From NCBI GenBank assembly GCA_964604825.1, contig CAZSAL010000036.1:1-28680 (forward strand): 28,680 nucleotides of DNA. Reading direction: 5' to 3'. Under the pieces are notes generated by a model that was given only the letters and a program-made list of their open reading frames with translations, searched no databases and was not told where the DNA came from. Of this stretch, positions 1 through 8,726 are shown in pieces. This stretch comes from CAZSAL01 sp964604825 (lineage in GTDB: Bacteria > Elusimicrobiota > Elusimicrobia > 2-01-FULL-59-12). The position numbers and the translations under genes are program-made. The stretch's first letter is position 1. The number at the start of each line of letters is the position of its first letter.

Positions 1-1034
1 TTTGCCATCCACGCGGAAATCCAGCCTGGCAGATGCCCCTGTTCCCCGAGAGACTGGCACGCTGAAACCATACCCCAGTATAAAAAAGTAGTGCCCATGG
101 CGTAGGCAATCGTTTGAACGCGTCCTTTTTGCGCGGTTTTTATGGCGAACGGAATTCCGAGAAGAATCACGACAACGTTGGCAAACGGCAGGGCGTATTT
201 TAAATGCAGCCCTACCTGCTCTTTGAAGGAGGGAATTCCCAGTTCGCGCAGGTGCCCGATGCGCCGCTTGAGTTCCGTCTGGGTCAATTCATCGGCTTTT
301 TTATCATCAAAAACGAAATCCTTAAGTTTTTCCGGCAGACCTAATGTCTTCTCCTCAAATGGATCCTGTATGAAAGCACCGTTTGCATCGAAATGGATAA
401 AAGTTCCGTGCCGGAACGTCCATTTATCATGCTGATACTGTCCTTCCTGCGCTGAAAGCGTAGTCAAAAGATGTGCCTCGCTGTCGAATTGATCTATGAC
501 CACATCCTTCAGCAATCCCGTGCTCGAATCCAGCCAGCCGATAGTAAACCGCCGGTGATCCAGGCCCGTAGCAACCACATGGTCGCGCTGGGTGCTGGAA
601 ACCTGTTCATGCTTTATGTGCTGGCGATAAATTAAAGTTGATTTGGTGTTCAACGCGGGCAAAAAGGTCAGTCCGCCAATAAGAGAAATCCCCGAGATGA
701 TTATGCCTAAAACCATAAATGGGGCGAACAACCGGAAATTCGAAATCCCTGCTCCACGCATGGCCGTTATCTCGCCGTGCTGCTGCAGCTGGCCCAGTGA
801 AAACATCAGAGCCAGCAGGGTGGCTACGGGGAAAACAAGGTTGAGCCAGTAAGGCAGGCCCAGTATCAGGAAAAGAATTATATCCCCGCTGCGCGCGTGG
901 AAATTGGTGAGGATATCCATCTTGTCGAAAAAACGTCCTATCAATACAAGAATCACAAAAATCGCCACACACGCGCCCAGCGGCTTGAGAAAATGTCTGA
1001 CAAGATACAGGTCAATAATTTTTACGATACTCAA
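1..1034 (-). CDS. lptG: LptG-like LPS export permease, partial (3' end outside window)
   Basis: Translated from the minus strand, this frame is open from a TTG at 1034 to the window edge (about 344 residues) and has the YjgP/YjgQ (LptF/LptG) layout. The N-terminus reads MSIVKIIDLYLVRHFLKP, followed by TM segments around residues 18-37 and 50-75, the cytoplasmic EITAMRGAGIS motif near residue 90, another TM segment, a periplasmic beta-rich stretch, and a C-terminal TM pair starting near ALPFANVVVILLGIPFAI. In the family this protein pairs with LptF around the LptB2 ATPase to extract lipopolysaccharide from the inner membrane. No ATG lies near the expected N-terminus. The TTG follows the lptF stop by 9 bases, with a weak GGGTGGA in the gap, which suggests translational coupling. 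The stop codon is outside the window. Assignment as LptG rather than a second LptF rests on gene order. Confidence 0.87.
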   Translation of the reverse strand, partial: MSIVKIIDLYLVRHFLKPLGACVAIFVILVLIGRFFDKMDILTNFHARSGDIILFLILGLPYWLNLVFPVATLLALMFSLGQLQQHGEITAMRGAGISNFRLFAPFMVLGIIISGISLIGGLTFLPALNTKSTLIYRQHIKHEQVSSTQRDHVVATGLDHRRFTIGWLDSSTGLLKDVVIDQFDSEAHLLTTLSAQEGQYQHDKWTFRHGTFIHFDANGAFIQDPFEEKTLGLPEKLKDFVFDDKKADELTQTELKRRIGHLRELGIPSFKEQVGLHLKYALPFANVVVILLGIPFAIKTAQKGRVQTIAYAMGTTFLYWGMVSACQSLGEQGHLPGWISAWMA

Positions 1035-1043
1035 AAGTCCACC

Positions 1044-2174
1044 CTACTGGCGCAGGAATCGCCATGTCAGTATAACCCCCAAAATCAGCACGACTAAATT
1101 GCCAAAGGAAACGGATAAAGCTGCAGGCAATATGCCGCGCTGCCCGGCGCTTAAACCGCCCATGGTAATAACATAATAAACGAAAATCAAAAGCACGCTC
1201 ATACCGAAACCAATTGACGTGCCTCCATGCCTGACCCGCACACCCAGAGGGATTCCCAGAAGCACGAACAAAACCGGTGTGATCGCCAGAGCCAGGCGCA
1301 GATACTTCTGGCAGCTGAAAATCGGATAAGGAAGCCCCGCCTTTTTCAGCTTCGCGATCTGCGCCGTCAGTTCGCCGCTGTCCATTTCTTCGATAGCGCG
1401 GGTTGTCGCTTGATTTTGCGAATGAAAGGGGATAAAAAACATGTAGTTTTCGAAGGAGGTATAAAACCAGCGGTTCGGATTAACCGTGTCAATCTCTTCA
1501 ATATGCCCGTTATGCAGGTTCAAAGTCATGCCCCGGCTCGGATCTACGGAGGCATCTCCATTCTCCGCATAAATCCGCAGGGGTTCGCTGCCCGGAGAAA
1601 TTTTGTAAATGGTTACGCCCCGCAGCTGGGGGGCTTTCCTGCTTTTGTGCTCGACATACAGATGGTACTCGCCGATATCGGCAAAGGTTTTTTCCTCGAT
1701 CTGCACAAGGGGATTGCGCTGGAGAACTTCCAGATAAAGCGTCCGGAAATGCGAATGGGCATGCGGCGCCCATACGGAATTGAACGGTATCAGGAACAAA
1801 GTCGCAGCCAACGCCACTCCCAGAGGGGCGAACAGGAAATGCGCCGGCGAAACGCCGCTGGCCCTGACCGCCGTCACTTCGTTGGTCTCGGACATGTGGC
1901 CGAAAGTTAAAAGAACTCCGAGCAGAATGGCGATCGGAAGAGTAAGAGAAAACGTCGACGGCACAAGGAAGAAAAGAAGCTTCGCCGTGAGATAAAGCCC
2001 GACCCCCTTATTAATCAGCAGGTCCACAAGCTCAAAGAGCCTGTCCAGCAGAAGAACAAAAGTGAATATGAATATCCCCAGCACAAGATTGGCCATATAC
2101 TGGCGCAGGATGTAACGATGCAGGATTTTAAGCATTGTCGTCGAATATTGTACCGTCTTTTCCACATAAAACAT
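1044..2174 (-). CDS. lptF: LptF-like LPS export permease
   Basis: A 376-residue YjgP/YjgQ family protein, close to the usual length for LptF. After a short leader the characteristic MLKILHRYILRQYMANLVLG begins. TM segments lie near residues 30-50, 65-90 and 110-135, with the cytoplasmic NEVTAVRASGVSP motif between them. A periplasmic jelly-roll-like region covers about 140-275, and three TM segments end the protein (about 285-375). Family role: inner-membrane half of the LptB2FG exporter that moves lipopolysaccharide toward the outer membrane. The start at 2174 is preceded by GGTGA four bases upstream. The ATG at 2135 fits the family N-terminus better but has no visible ribosome site. It is followed by lptG in an apparent operon and is divergent from the SprA-like gene, so both adjacent transcription units concern the outer envelope. 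Confidence 0.93.
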   Translation of the reverse strand: MFYVEKTVQYSTTMLKILHRYILRQYMANLVLGIFIFTFVLLLDRLFELVDLLINKGVGLYLTAKLLFFLVPSTFSLTLPIAILLGVLLTFGHMSETNEVTAVRASGVSPAHFLFAPLGVALAATLFLIPFNSVWAPHAHSHFRTLYLEVLQRNPLVQIEEKTFADIGEYHLYVEHKSRKAPQLRGVTIYKISPGSEPLRIYAENGDASVDPSRGMTLNLHNGHIEEIDTVNPNRWFYTSFENYMFFIPFHSQNQATTRAIEEMDSGELTAQIAKLKKAGLPYPIFSCQKYLRLALAITPVLFVLLGIPLGVRVRHGGTSIGFGMSVLLIFVYYVITMGGLSAGQRGILPAALSVSFGNLVVLILGVILTWRFLRQ

Positions 2175-2196
2175 AGATCACCATTAAAAAAAATCT

Positions 2197-2224
2197 TTGT
2201 ATGATTGGTTCGACTTTTTATCAT
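2197..2224 (+). promoter_or_regulatory. Candidate promoter of the SprA-like gene
   Basis: TTGTAT (2197-2202) and TATCAT (2219-2224) are separated by 16 bases, predicting a start near 2231 and a leader of about 14 bases without a Shine-Dalgarno sequence. The -10 box runs into a pair of TCATGA palindromes. The lptF promoter must lie in the same 70-base gap on the other strand, but I see no convincing boxes for it. Confidence 0.45.
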
Positions 2225-2237
2225 GAAAACATCATGA
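2221..2237. promoter_or_regulatory. Paired TCATGA palindromes, possible operator
   Basis: Two copies of the self-complementary hexamer TCATGA (2221-2226 and 2232-2237) are separated by AAACA, so their centres are 11 bases apart, about one helical turn. They sit between the -10 box and the start codon of the SprA-like gene and in the control region shared with lptF. An operator role is inference. Confidence 0.3.
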
Positions 2238-2244
2238 ATTACTG

Positions 2245-5200
2245 ATGAAAAGCACTACCCTCCGCTGGATCATACCTGTCGGTATATTAGCGGTATGCGC
2301 TTATGCCATTTTCGGCGACAGCAGCGTCCCGCAATCGGCGCTTGATTCTGTTTCACTTTTGAAAAAACCCATCGAAGATCTGCTTCCGGACCTGCAGGAC
2401 ACATCCACTTCAACGGAAAATCTCGACCAACCTGTAAATCTGGAACCCTACGAAGACCTGCATGCCAGCTCCAAACTCTGGAATGAAATGCGCCGCCTTA
2501 TTGAGACCGGTAAGCCCATTTATACGCCTCTTCCTACCGAAGTTGTCATCTCATCCGTGCCGGCCGGACGGCTGGCTCCGGCCGTTCCGCCGCCACCGGG
2601 ATTCACGGTGCAGCTGCCTTACGAATCCCGGCTGACCGTTTCCGGGAGAAAGACCATAGGTTTCGATTACAAAAGCAGCCAGTACGCCAACTCCACCTAC
2701 ACCACGCAGCAGAACATACCTTCTTATCAGAGCAATCTCGAGCTCCAGCAGCAGTTGCAGGTACGCATCAACGGGCAGGTGGGAAGAAAAGTCACTGTTA
2801 ATGTCGATTTTGACGACACCAAAGAGGACAAAAAAGATATTTCAATCGTTTATAAGGGCGACCCGGACGAGGTCGTACAGCGCGCGGCATTCGGCGACAT
2901 CAACCTGTCACTGCCCCAGACGGAATTTGCCGGATACAATAAACAGGTTTTCGGAGCTTCTGCAGAGCTGCGCTACAAGGCCATCCACGCCTACCTGGTC
3001 GGCAGCCGGACGAAAGGAACTACGGAAACTAAGGAATTCATGGGGAATGTCATTCTTCAGAGGCTGACCATCCCGGACACATCCTACATCAGGCGGCGGT
3101 ACTATCACTTCACTTCGCCGTTGGCTTCCGCAATCGCTCCGAACACCGAAACGCTGTATCTGGACACGCAGGACACGACCCGTTCTCCGAACAGCATAAC
3201 CCTAAAAAACCAGACGGTAACCGGCACATTTCCCAACGGAATAGGCCCCATCACCTACACGGGCAACTTTGTTCAGTTGGCACGTGGAATTGACTACACC
3301 GTTGACCCGGTGCTCGGCGTGATTACCTTGAAAAATCCGGTTGCGTCTAATGCCGTCATTGCGGCAACTTTTACCATGGCGTCAGGTCCAGTTATCGGTT
3401 TAACGTTGATTAAATACGATGAAACCCAGAGCGCACCCGCAGGGAATCTGTCCATTCCACCTACGGAAGACCTCACGCACTATTCGCTCGGCGTGACGAA
3501 AATCGTACGCGACGACGGCCAGGGGAACTTCATATTCAACATCCAGGATCTTAACAATAACAACGTCAGCTCAGGCGTAGGTTTGAACTATCTGCCGAAT
3601 AACGCCGGAAATGTGTATGTCGACTTCGAGGCGGGGACGTTCTATCTGATAAATTTCCGTCTGGACACTAAAAATCCTTCATTCTCCGACATTTACGCCA
3701 CCTCTCCCAATCATCACCTTTCATTTTTCACAGAATTCAGTTCCCGCGTCAAAACCTATACCCTGCGTCCGAACATAGTTCTCAACAGCGAGCAGATCGT
3801 AATGAACGGCAGAAAGCTCGCGCGCGACGTCGACTATTTTATCGACTACGAATCCGGCTTCATCACGTTTTATAACGAACAGCAGATCACTCAGGATACG
3901 CGCATCACCGCCACCTATGACTACTCGCCCTTCGGCATTGCCGGGGCCCAGCAGGACACGCTCGTCGGCGAGCGCACCGAACTTTCTTTCTATCCGATCA
4001 GCCCGATTCTTTCGCAGAGTCTGATCGGATCAACGGTTCTTTACGATTTCGCGGCCCAGCAGGTCGCCGCTCCCGATATCCGGCAGACGTCCAGCAACTA
4101 TCTGCTCACCGAAGGCGACATTCACCTGCAGAATCTGGTTTTCGATCCGATCCCCATGCTTAAGAGCTCGTTCATCGCCGAAGGCGCGCAGAGCCATGTC
4201 AACCCGAACACCTTCGGCAAAGCCATCATCGACAACATGGAAGGCATTGTGGATGAGACCGATGTCGGCATGAGCGTATTAAGCTGGCAGATTGCGGCAA
4301 ACCCGATTCCCTCCGGCGGAGGTTCGCCAACGGTCGCTTACGCCGGCGCTCTGGCGACTAATCTGGGCAACGAAATAGTGCCGACGCTTAATATCAACCC
4401 GAACGCTTCCGCGCTGCCGTCGGACACGCAGCAGGTGCTTGACCTGAACTACGACCTCACCAGATCAAACGAAGCTTCCATCGCGGCCGTTTTGAGCCCT
4501 ACCGGCCTCGACTTTTCCAAAAAGCTCTTTCTGCAGATGTGGGTTTACGGCGACGGTTCCTTGAAGGGCACTGAGATGAACGTTACTCTGGGGCAGATTT
4601 CCGAAGACGCCGACGGGAAGGGCGGAAATCCCGACGGCACGCCGAAAACGGAAGACACGAACCACAACAACATACTCGACCCGGGCGAAGACATCGGCTG
4701 GTCCTATGTGAATCCGGATGGGACGGTTACAATGATTGGAGCGGGAAACGGCAGGCTGGACTCGGAGGATTTCAACCGCAATGGACGTCTCGATCCTGAA
4801 AACCAGCAGGAAGGAGGGAACCTCGGCTATAGCAGCAAAGACCAGACTACTCAAGCGCTGAATCCATTGCCGGGGGGAACAGGCAACCGCGTGGACTTTT
4901 CAGGCTGGCAGTTCATCCAGGTCCCCCTGAATATCTCATCCAGCACTCTGGCAAACGACTGGAGCGCTATAGAAGAGGTTCGCATTTCACTGCGCAACCT
5001 GAATCCGGGCGGCGCAAGGGGAACCGTTAAAATCGCTCAGATGGCGGTAGTAGGCAACAAGTATATCGCCGACGCGTCGCTTTATGCCGGATCCACAATC
5101 ACCGTTTCGGCGGTGAATAACGTGAATAATCCTAACTACATTTCTCCGAGCGGGCCGGATTTCGATTCCCTTAACCAGGTCAACACAGCCTTGAGCGGAC

Positions 5201-7608
5201 CACAGCCCTCCAAGAAAAAAGAACAATCGCTGCAATTGCAGTACGCTTTCGATATCGACAGCATCGTGCCGAAGCCTTCTACGGTATCGGCGAAAGCCAC
5301 CGCCTCTCCTCCGTACGATTTTACTCCTTACGGCAGCATACGCTTTTTCCTGTACGGCGACGGCAAGAATGAGAACTTCTTCTTTCAGGCAGGCTCGGAT
5401 ACGGATTATTTCCAGTTCAGTATTCCCGTCAACTGGACGGGCTGGCGGGAAGTTTACATAAAGCAGGTGACGCCGGGAGGCAGCCAGCTTCCGAATAACT
5501 GGCAGAACGACCCGGCCAACATCACGCCTGGGATTGTCACGATATCAGGATCGCCAAATCTCACGGCCATCGGGCAACTGCGCTTCGGCATACAGAAAAC
5601 GACAAGCGGTCAATCTTCGGGACAGGTGTGGATCGATGAACTCCATGGGGCTGACGTCATCACGCGCGTAGGCAATGCGGGCAAACTCCAGGCCGATTTC
5701 GATCTGGCCGGCTGGGGTTCATTCGGAGGCGTCGTCAGGGATATCGATCCCAATTTCCAGACTATCGAAAGCGCCGTAACCAACCAGGCAAGACACGAAC
5801 AAAAATCCTATCTCACTCTGACCCGTCTTCCCTGGTTCCCGATGAAATTTACGCAGGGTTACCTGCGCACGGAAACTCCTAATGTGCAGATAGTACCGAA
5901 TTCAACCCTGGTTTCAGTCAACCAGCAGGGCCGGGTTGATGAATACACCTACAGCGGCCAGGGCACTTTGCAGGTGCCGCGCTACCCCAAGCTGGGGCTG
6001 GCTTACGATTCCGACGACACCCAGACCGACGCCCTTTTCCGCGAAGATAAAACCCAGCATTATGGCTCGACTCTTGACTACAATGTGCCGCTCAAGAGCG
6101 CTTTTCTTCCGCGGAATCTGCAGCTGGGATACAAGTTGACGGACTATAATCTCGATTTTACGCCTGGCGCGCTGTTGACCGCCTCCGATCCCTATCTGGC
6201 TTCGAACACGAAGGACGTCACTCATGACATTACCGCGCGCATGAGTTTCCAACCGCTTTCAAAGCTGACATTCAACCCGAATTACAGCCTGTCTCTGACG
6301 CGCGAACACAAAGACGCCATCGTTGACAGCAACACTCTGACGACAACCGCGCTCGATTATGAAAAACTGCGCTCACAGACCTCGGGGTTCGACAGCACCT
6401 TTACTTTGGCCAAATGGTTCGCGCCGCGCCTGCGTTATTCCATGAATACGCGCGAGACTTATGGCATCCCGTTATCATCACAGACAACAGGAGGGCTGGG
6501 TCCGTCAATGGGCGACTTCAAAACCGTTGACCGTACCGACACGGGCGAATTCGCCTGGGATTTTGCCGCCCGCGATATAACAAAGTTGAAAGCGTTTCAA
6601 TCGCTCAATGTGGCGTCAAGTTATCTTATGGAAGACGGCGACAGCTGGAATAACGTAGGTTCGGGCTATAATTCCCTGTCCATACTTTCTGTCAGGCAGT
6701 CGCTCAATCCCGGCAACGCTGAGGCGACCCGCGAACAACTGACTATACGGGATACCTACCGTTCTACGCAGAGATGGAGTCCGTTCGACTGGGCAAGCGG
6801 CTGGAGCGGTCATCTGACCCCTTTCCGGACTCTTTCTCTGACAAATACGGTCACGGAAACGCGCCAGCGGCAGGAAACCACGGGAACGCCTTCAACCATA
6901 GTCACTAGAATCCTGCCGGACATGATATTAAGCATGTCCCAGACGGAATATCTTTTCGGAACCCAGAATTTCATGTCCAACAGCCAGCTGAACCTCAAGG
7001 CGCAGTACAAAAACATTAATACCTACGCGACGTCTCTTGAAAACGCCTCCACCGTAGGCGGCGACTGGCGCTTTACGCTCCGCAAAAAAGTGGATTTGTT
7101 CTTCTCCTACACAAGGACTACGGACAATACTTTTGACGAGATCAATAACGTCATCTCAAACGACGCCGTCGGGTCGGTATTCAGCGCTCAGGCGGGATTC
7201 AACGTGGGCAAATGGCGCTTTACGCCTAAATATGATCAGAGCGTACAGACCGCGGTCAACTCTTCGGGACAGTTGACTACAGACCTTACTACGCGCACAC
7301 CGGCCCTTCAGGTTTACGCCGACCTTTTCCTGCCGGCAGGACTTAAAATGCCGTTCTCCGACATGATTATTTTTTCCAACCGCATCAGGACCACCACAAC
7401 CCTATCGCTGGCGCAAAGGCGTTCGAGTTTAAACGCTACCACAGACAACACCGACACCTATTCCCTGACCACCAGCGAAGACTACGAACTGACCTCCAAC
7501 ATGCGCCTGACTCTGGGCTTAACGTATTCCTACATCGTCAACAAGGAATATTCCGACCAGAACTACTTCAGCTACGAGTTCAACACGCTGATGACCATCC
7601 AGTTCTAA
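2245..7608 (+). CDS. SprA-like giant outer-membrane beta-barrel protein
   Basis: A 1787-residue exported protein. A hydrophobic N-terminal segment (about residues 8-25) acts as signal or anchor. Then comes the SprA N-terminal pattern: SGRKTIGFDYKSS near residue 132, LQQQLQVRINGQVGRKVTVN near 167 and a DINLSLPQTEF stretch near 215. Two units of the form (A)RGIDYTVDPVLGVITL and LARDVDYFIDYESGFITF follow, then AIIDNMEGIVDETD near 665. Aspartate-rich loops of dockerin/EF-hand type (DTNHNNILDPGED near 803 and DFNRNGRLDPEN near 843) resemble loops also found in Bacteroidota SprA. The C-terminal 600 residues are amphipathic beta strands ending in phenylalanine, as in outer-membrane barrels. In Bacteroidota, SprA (Sov) is the 36-strand translocon of the type IX secretion system and is usually well over 2000 residues, so this homologue is shorter. 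No other type IX component is in the window. SprA-like fold: fairly sure; T9SS function: uncertain. Confidence 0.82.
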   Translation: MKSTTLRWIIPVGILAVCAYAIFGDSSVPQSALDSVSLLKKPIEDLLPDLQDTSTSTENLDQPVNLEPYEDLHASSKLWNEMRRLIETGKPIYTPLPTEVVISSVPAGRLAPAVPPPPGFTVQLPYESRLTVSGRKTIGFDYKSSQYANSTYTTQQNIPSYQSNLELQQQLQVRINGQVGRKVTVNVDFDDTKEDKKDISIVYKGDPDEVVQRAAFGDINLSLPQTEFAGYNKQVFGASAELRYKAIHAYLVGSRTKGTTETKEFMGNVILQRLTIPDTSYIRRRYYHFTSPLASAIAPNTETLYLDTQDTTRSPNSITLKNQTVTGTFPNGIGPITYTGNFVQLARGIDYTVDPVLGVITLKNPVASNAVIAATFTMASGPVIGLTLIKYDETQSAPAGNLSIPPTEDLTHYSLGVTKIVRDDGQGNFIFNIQDLNNNNVSSGVGLNYLPNNAGNVYVDFEAGTFYLINFRLDTKNPSFSDIYATSPNHHLSFFTEFSSRVKTYTLRPNIVLNSEQIVMNGRKLARDVDYFIDYESGFITFYNEQQITQDTRITATYDYSPFGIAGAQQDTLVGERTELSFYPISPILSQSLIGSTVLYDFAAQQVAAPDIRQTSSNYLLTEGDIHLQNLVFDPIPMLKSSFIAEGAQSHVNPNTFGKAIIDNMEGIVDETDVGMSVLSWQIAANPIPSGGGSPTVAYAGALATNLGNEIVPTLNINPNASALPSDTQQVLDLNYDLTRSNEASIAAVLSPTGLDFSKKLFLQMWVYGDGSLKGTEMNVTLGQISEDADGKGGNPDGTPKTEDTNHNNILDPGEDIGWSYVNPDGTVTMIGAGNGRLDSEDFNRNGRLDPENQQEGGNLGYSSKDQTTQALNPLPGGTGNRVDFSGWQFIQVPLNISSSTLANDWSAIEEVRISLRNLNPGGARGTVKIAQMAVVGNKYIADASLYAGSTITVSAVNNVNNPNYISPSGPDFDSLNQVNTALSGPQPSKKKEQSLQLQYAFDIDSIVPKPSTVSAKATASPPYDFTPYGSIRFFLYGDGKNENFFFQAGSDTDYFQFSIPVNWTGWREVYIKQVTPGGSQLPNNWQNDPANITPGIVTISGSPNLTAIGQLRFGIQKTTSGQSSGQVWIDELHGADVITRVGNAGKLQADFDLAGWGSFGGVVRDIDPNFQTIESAVTNQARHEQKSYLTLTRLPWFPMKFTQGYLRTETPNVQIVPNSTLVSVNQQGRVDEYTYSGQGTLQVPRYPKLGLAYDSDDTQTDALFREDKTQHYGSTLDYNVPLKSAFLPRNLQLGYKLTDYNLDFTPGALLTASDPYLASNTKDVTHDITARMSFQPLSKLTFNPNYSLSLTREHKDAIVDSNTLTTTALDYEKLRSQTSGFDSTFTLAKWFAPRLRYSMNTRETYGIPLSSQTTGGLGPSMGDFKTVDRTDTGEFAWDFAARDITKLKAFQSLNVASSYLMEDGDSWNNVGSGYNSLSILSVRQSLNPGNAEATREQLTIRDTYRSTQRWSPFDWASGWSGHLTPFRTLSLTNTVTETRQRQETTGTPSTIVTRILPDMILSMSQTEYLFGTQNFMSNSQLNLKAQYKNINTYATSLENASTVGGDWRFTLRKKVDLFFSYTRTTDNTFDEINNVISNDAVGSVFSAQAGFNVGKWRFTPKYDQSVQTAVNSSGQLTTDLTTRTPALQVYADLFLPAGLKMPFSDMIIFSNRIRTTTTLSLAQRRSSLNATTDNTDTYSLTTSEDYELTSNMRLTLGLTYSYIVNKEYSDQNYFSYEFNTLMTIQF

Positions 7609-7687
7609 ACATAAGCAAGTAGACAGCTGTGATCTCCCATAGATGTGAATATTTTGTGAAATTCAGCCTCTAACGTATTAGACGTCG

Positions 7688-7710
7688 CCCCGGCAGGCCG
7701 CAGGCCGGGG
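7688..7710. repeat. GC-rich hairpin after the SprA-like gene
   Basis: CCCCGGC (7688-7694) pairs with GCCGGGG (7704-7710) around a 9-base loop. No T-run follows, so it is at best a weak or factor-assisted terminator for the SprA-like gene. It lies directly before the GIY-YIG remnant and may be part of that element's intergenic debris. Confidence 0.4.
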
Positions 7711-7721
7711 TCCGTAAACTC

Positions 7722-7865
7722 ATGAGAAAAGAACCTTGCGTATACATTCTCGCTAATCGCCAAAATGGAACGACCTATACGAAGAAATATCTTGATGGGT
7801 CCCGGCCTGAATCTTGCCGGGACGACGGCAAAGGCGCTTGCTGCTTGCCGCTCGCTGCTTACTGA
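7722..7865 (+). pseudogene. Remnant of a GIY-YIG endonuclease gene
   Basis: The frame starting at 7722 encodes MRKEPCVYILANRQNGTTYT and then runs 27 residues of unrelated sequence to a TGA ending at 7865. The first 20 residues match the beginning of the small GIY-YIG proteins (YhbQ/UPF0213 type), whose N-terminus is typically xxYVYILxxxxNGTLYxGVT. Here the second motif (GVT...) and everything after it are missing, replaced by sequence that overlaps comF in another frame. I read it as a truncated gene whose 3' part was lost at a junction near 7782. With only about 20 matching residues, chance similarity is not excluded. Confidence 0.45.
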
Positions 7866-8559
7866 ATTCTTACGGTTCGCGCTGCCGTGGGCCTGCGCCG
7901 GATGCCGGACGCCCCTTGAGACTGCCCATGACAGCGGATTCTGCCCGCACTGTTATCTTAAGATCCCGCGCATCGACGGACTGGTCTGCCGGTATTGCGG
8001 ATTGCCTCTTCCTGAAGGTGGCCGGTCCTGCTTTACCTGCCGGACCGAACCGCCGCGCATCCTTATCCGCGCCGCAACCGAATACTCAGGACCTGTGCGT
8101 CCTGCTGTTCACCGCTATAAATACGCAGGCCGCAAATCCCTGACCGGAACGTTTACCGGCCTGCTGGAATCGGCATGGATACGTTATCCTGAACTGGAAC
8201 CCGTAGACGCTATCGTCGCGGTTCCGATTCACCGCAGAACGTTAAGGGAACGAGGCTTCAACCAGGCCGGGCTTCTCGCAGATGCTCTATCCATGCGGCT
8301 GGACGTTCCCTATTTAAAAGATGTCCTGCTGCGCACCCGGCGCACGCGGCCCCAGTTCAGCCTGGGTAGAAACGCGCGCAGGACAAATGTCTCGGATGCT
8401 TTCGGGTTCATCGGCATGGCGGGTTCTCTCAAGCGATTAAATGTCCTTCTGATTGACGATGTCAGCACCACGGCGGCGACGCTGTGCGAATGCGCCAAAG
8501 CGCTCCAGATAGGAAGACCAAAAAGCATCAAGGCATTGGTTCTCGCCCGCGACCTATAA
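7765..8559 (+). CDS. comF: ComF family amidophosphoribosyltransferase-like protein
   Basis: A 264-residue ComF/GntX protein. Paired zinc-knuckle cysteines lie at C44/C47, C60/C63, C75/C78 and C89/C92. A phosphoribosyltransferase fold follows with IVAVPIHRRTLRERGFNQAG and the PRPP-binding loop LLIDDVSTTAATL near residue 229. In naturally transformable bacteria ComF is needed for DNA uptake at the inner membrane, possibly helping the ComFA helicase and later recombination steps; the enzymatic activity is not established. The family usually begins only a few residues before the first CxxC, so the true start may be later than 7765: 7795 (ATG, residue 11) or an alternative start nearer 7850. The first 35 residues overlap the GIY-YIG remnant in another frame and look non-native. 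It stands alone, with a hairpin-T-run terminator 55 bases downstream. Confidence 0.9.
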   Translation: MERPIRRNILMGPGLNLAGTTAKALAACRSLLTEFLRFALPWACAGCRTPLETAHDSGFCPHCYLKIPRIDGLVCRYCGLPLPEGGRSCFTCRTEPPRILIRAATEYSGPVRPAVHRYKYAGRKSLTGTFTGLLESAWIRYPELEPVDAIVAVPIHRRTLRERGFNQAGLLADALSMRLDVPYLKDVLLRTRRTRPQFSLGRNARRTNVSDAFGFIGMAGSLKRLNVLLIDDVSTTAATLCECAKALQIGRPKSIKALVLARDL

Positions 8560-8613
8560 AAACCCTCTGACGGCAGGCGCTCAAATAACAAATACCGGGC
8601 CCGCAAAATCCAT

Positions 8614-8636
8614 GGGCCTGTTGGTCCTTCATTTTT
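8614..8636 (+). terminator. Probable intrinsic terminator of comF
   Basis: GGGCC (8614-8618), loop TGTT and GGTCC (8623-8627) form a short stem including one G-T pair, followed by TTCATTTTT. The stem is short, so termination strength is uncertain. An alternative stem GGGCCC (8598-8603)/GGGCCT (8614-8619) would compete with it. Confidence 0.5.
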
Positions 8637-8726
8637 AGCCTTTTGGCATATTTCATCACCGGCCGTTTTCCCTGATAATTTAGCCAATGTCCGCAGAACA
8701 AAATTAGATTCAGCGAGAGGAATGCC

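Noticed and set aside
1227..1910. Long plus-strand open frame (227 residues) opposite lptF
   Set aside because: It lies fully antisense to a well-supported LptF gene and its composition (many Arg, Gln and His) is that of a shadow frame.
4640..4815. Dockerin or cellulosome-type modules in the SprA-like protein
   Set aside because: Only isolated Asp-rich calcium-type loops are present, as also seen in SprA; there is no paired dockerin helix or cohesin context.
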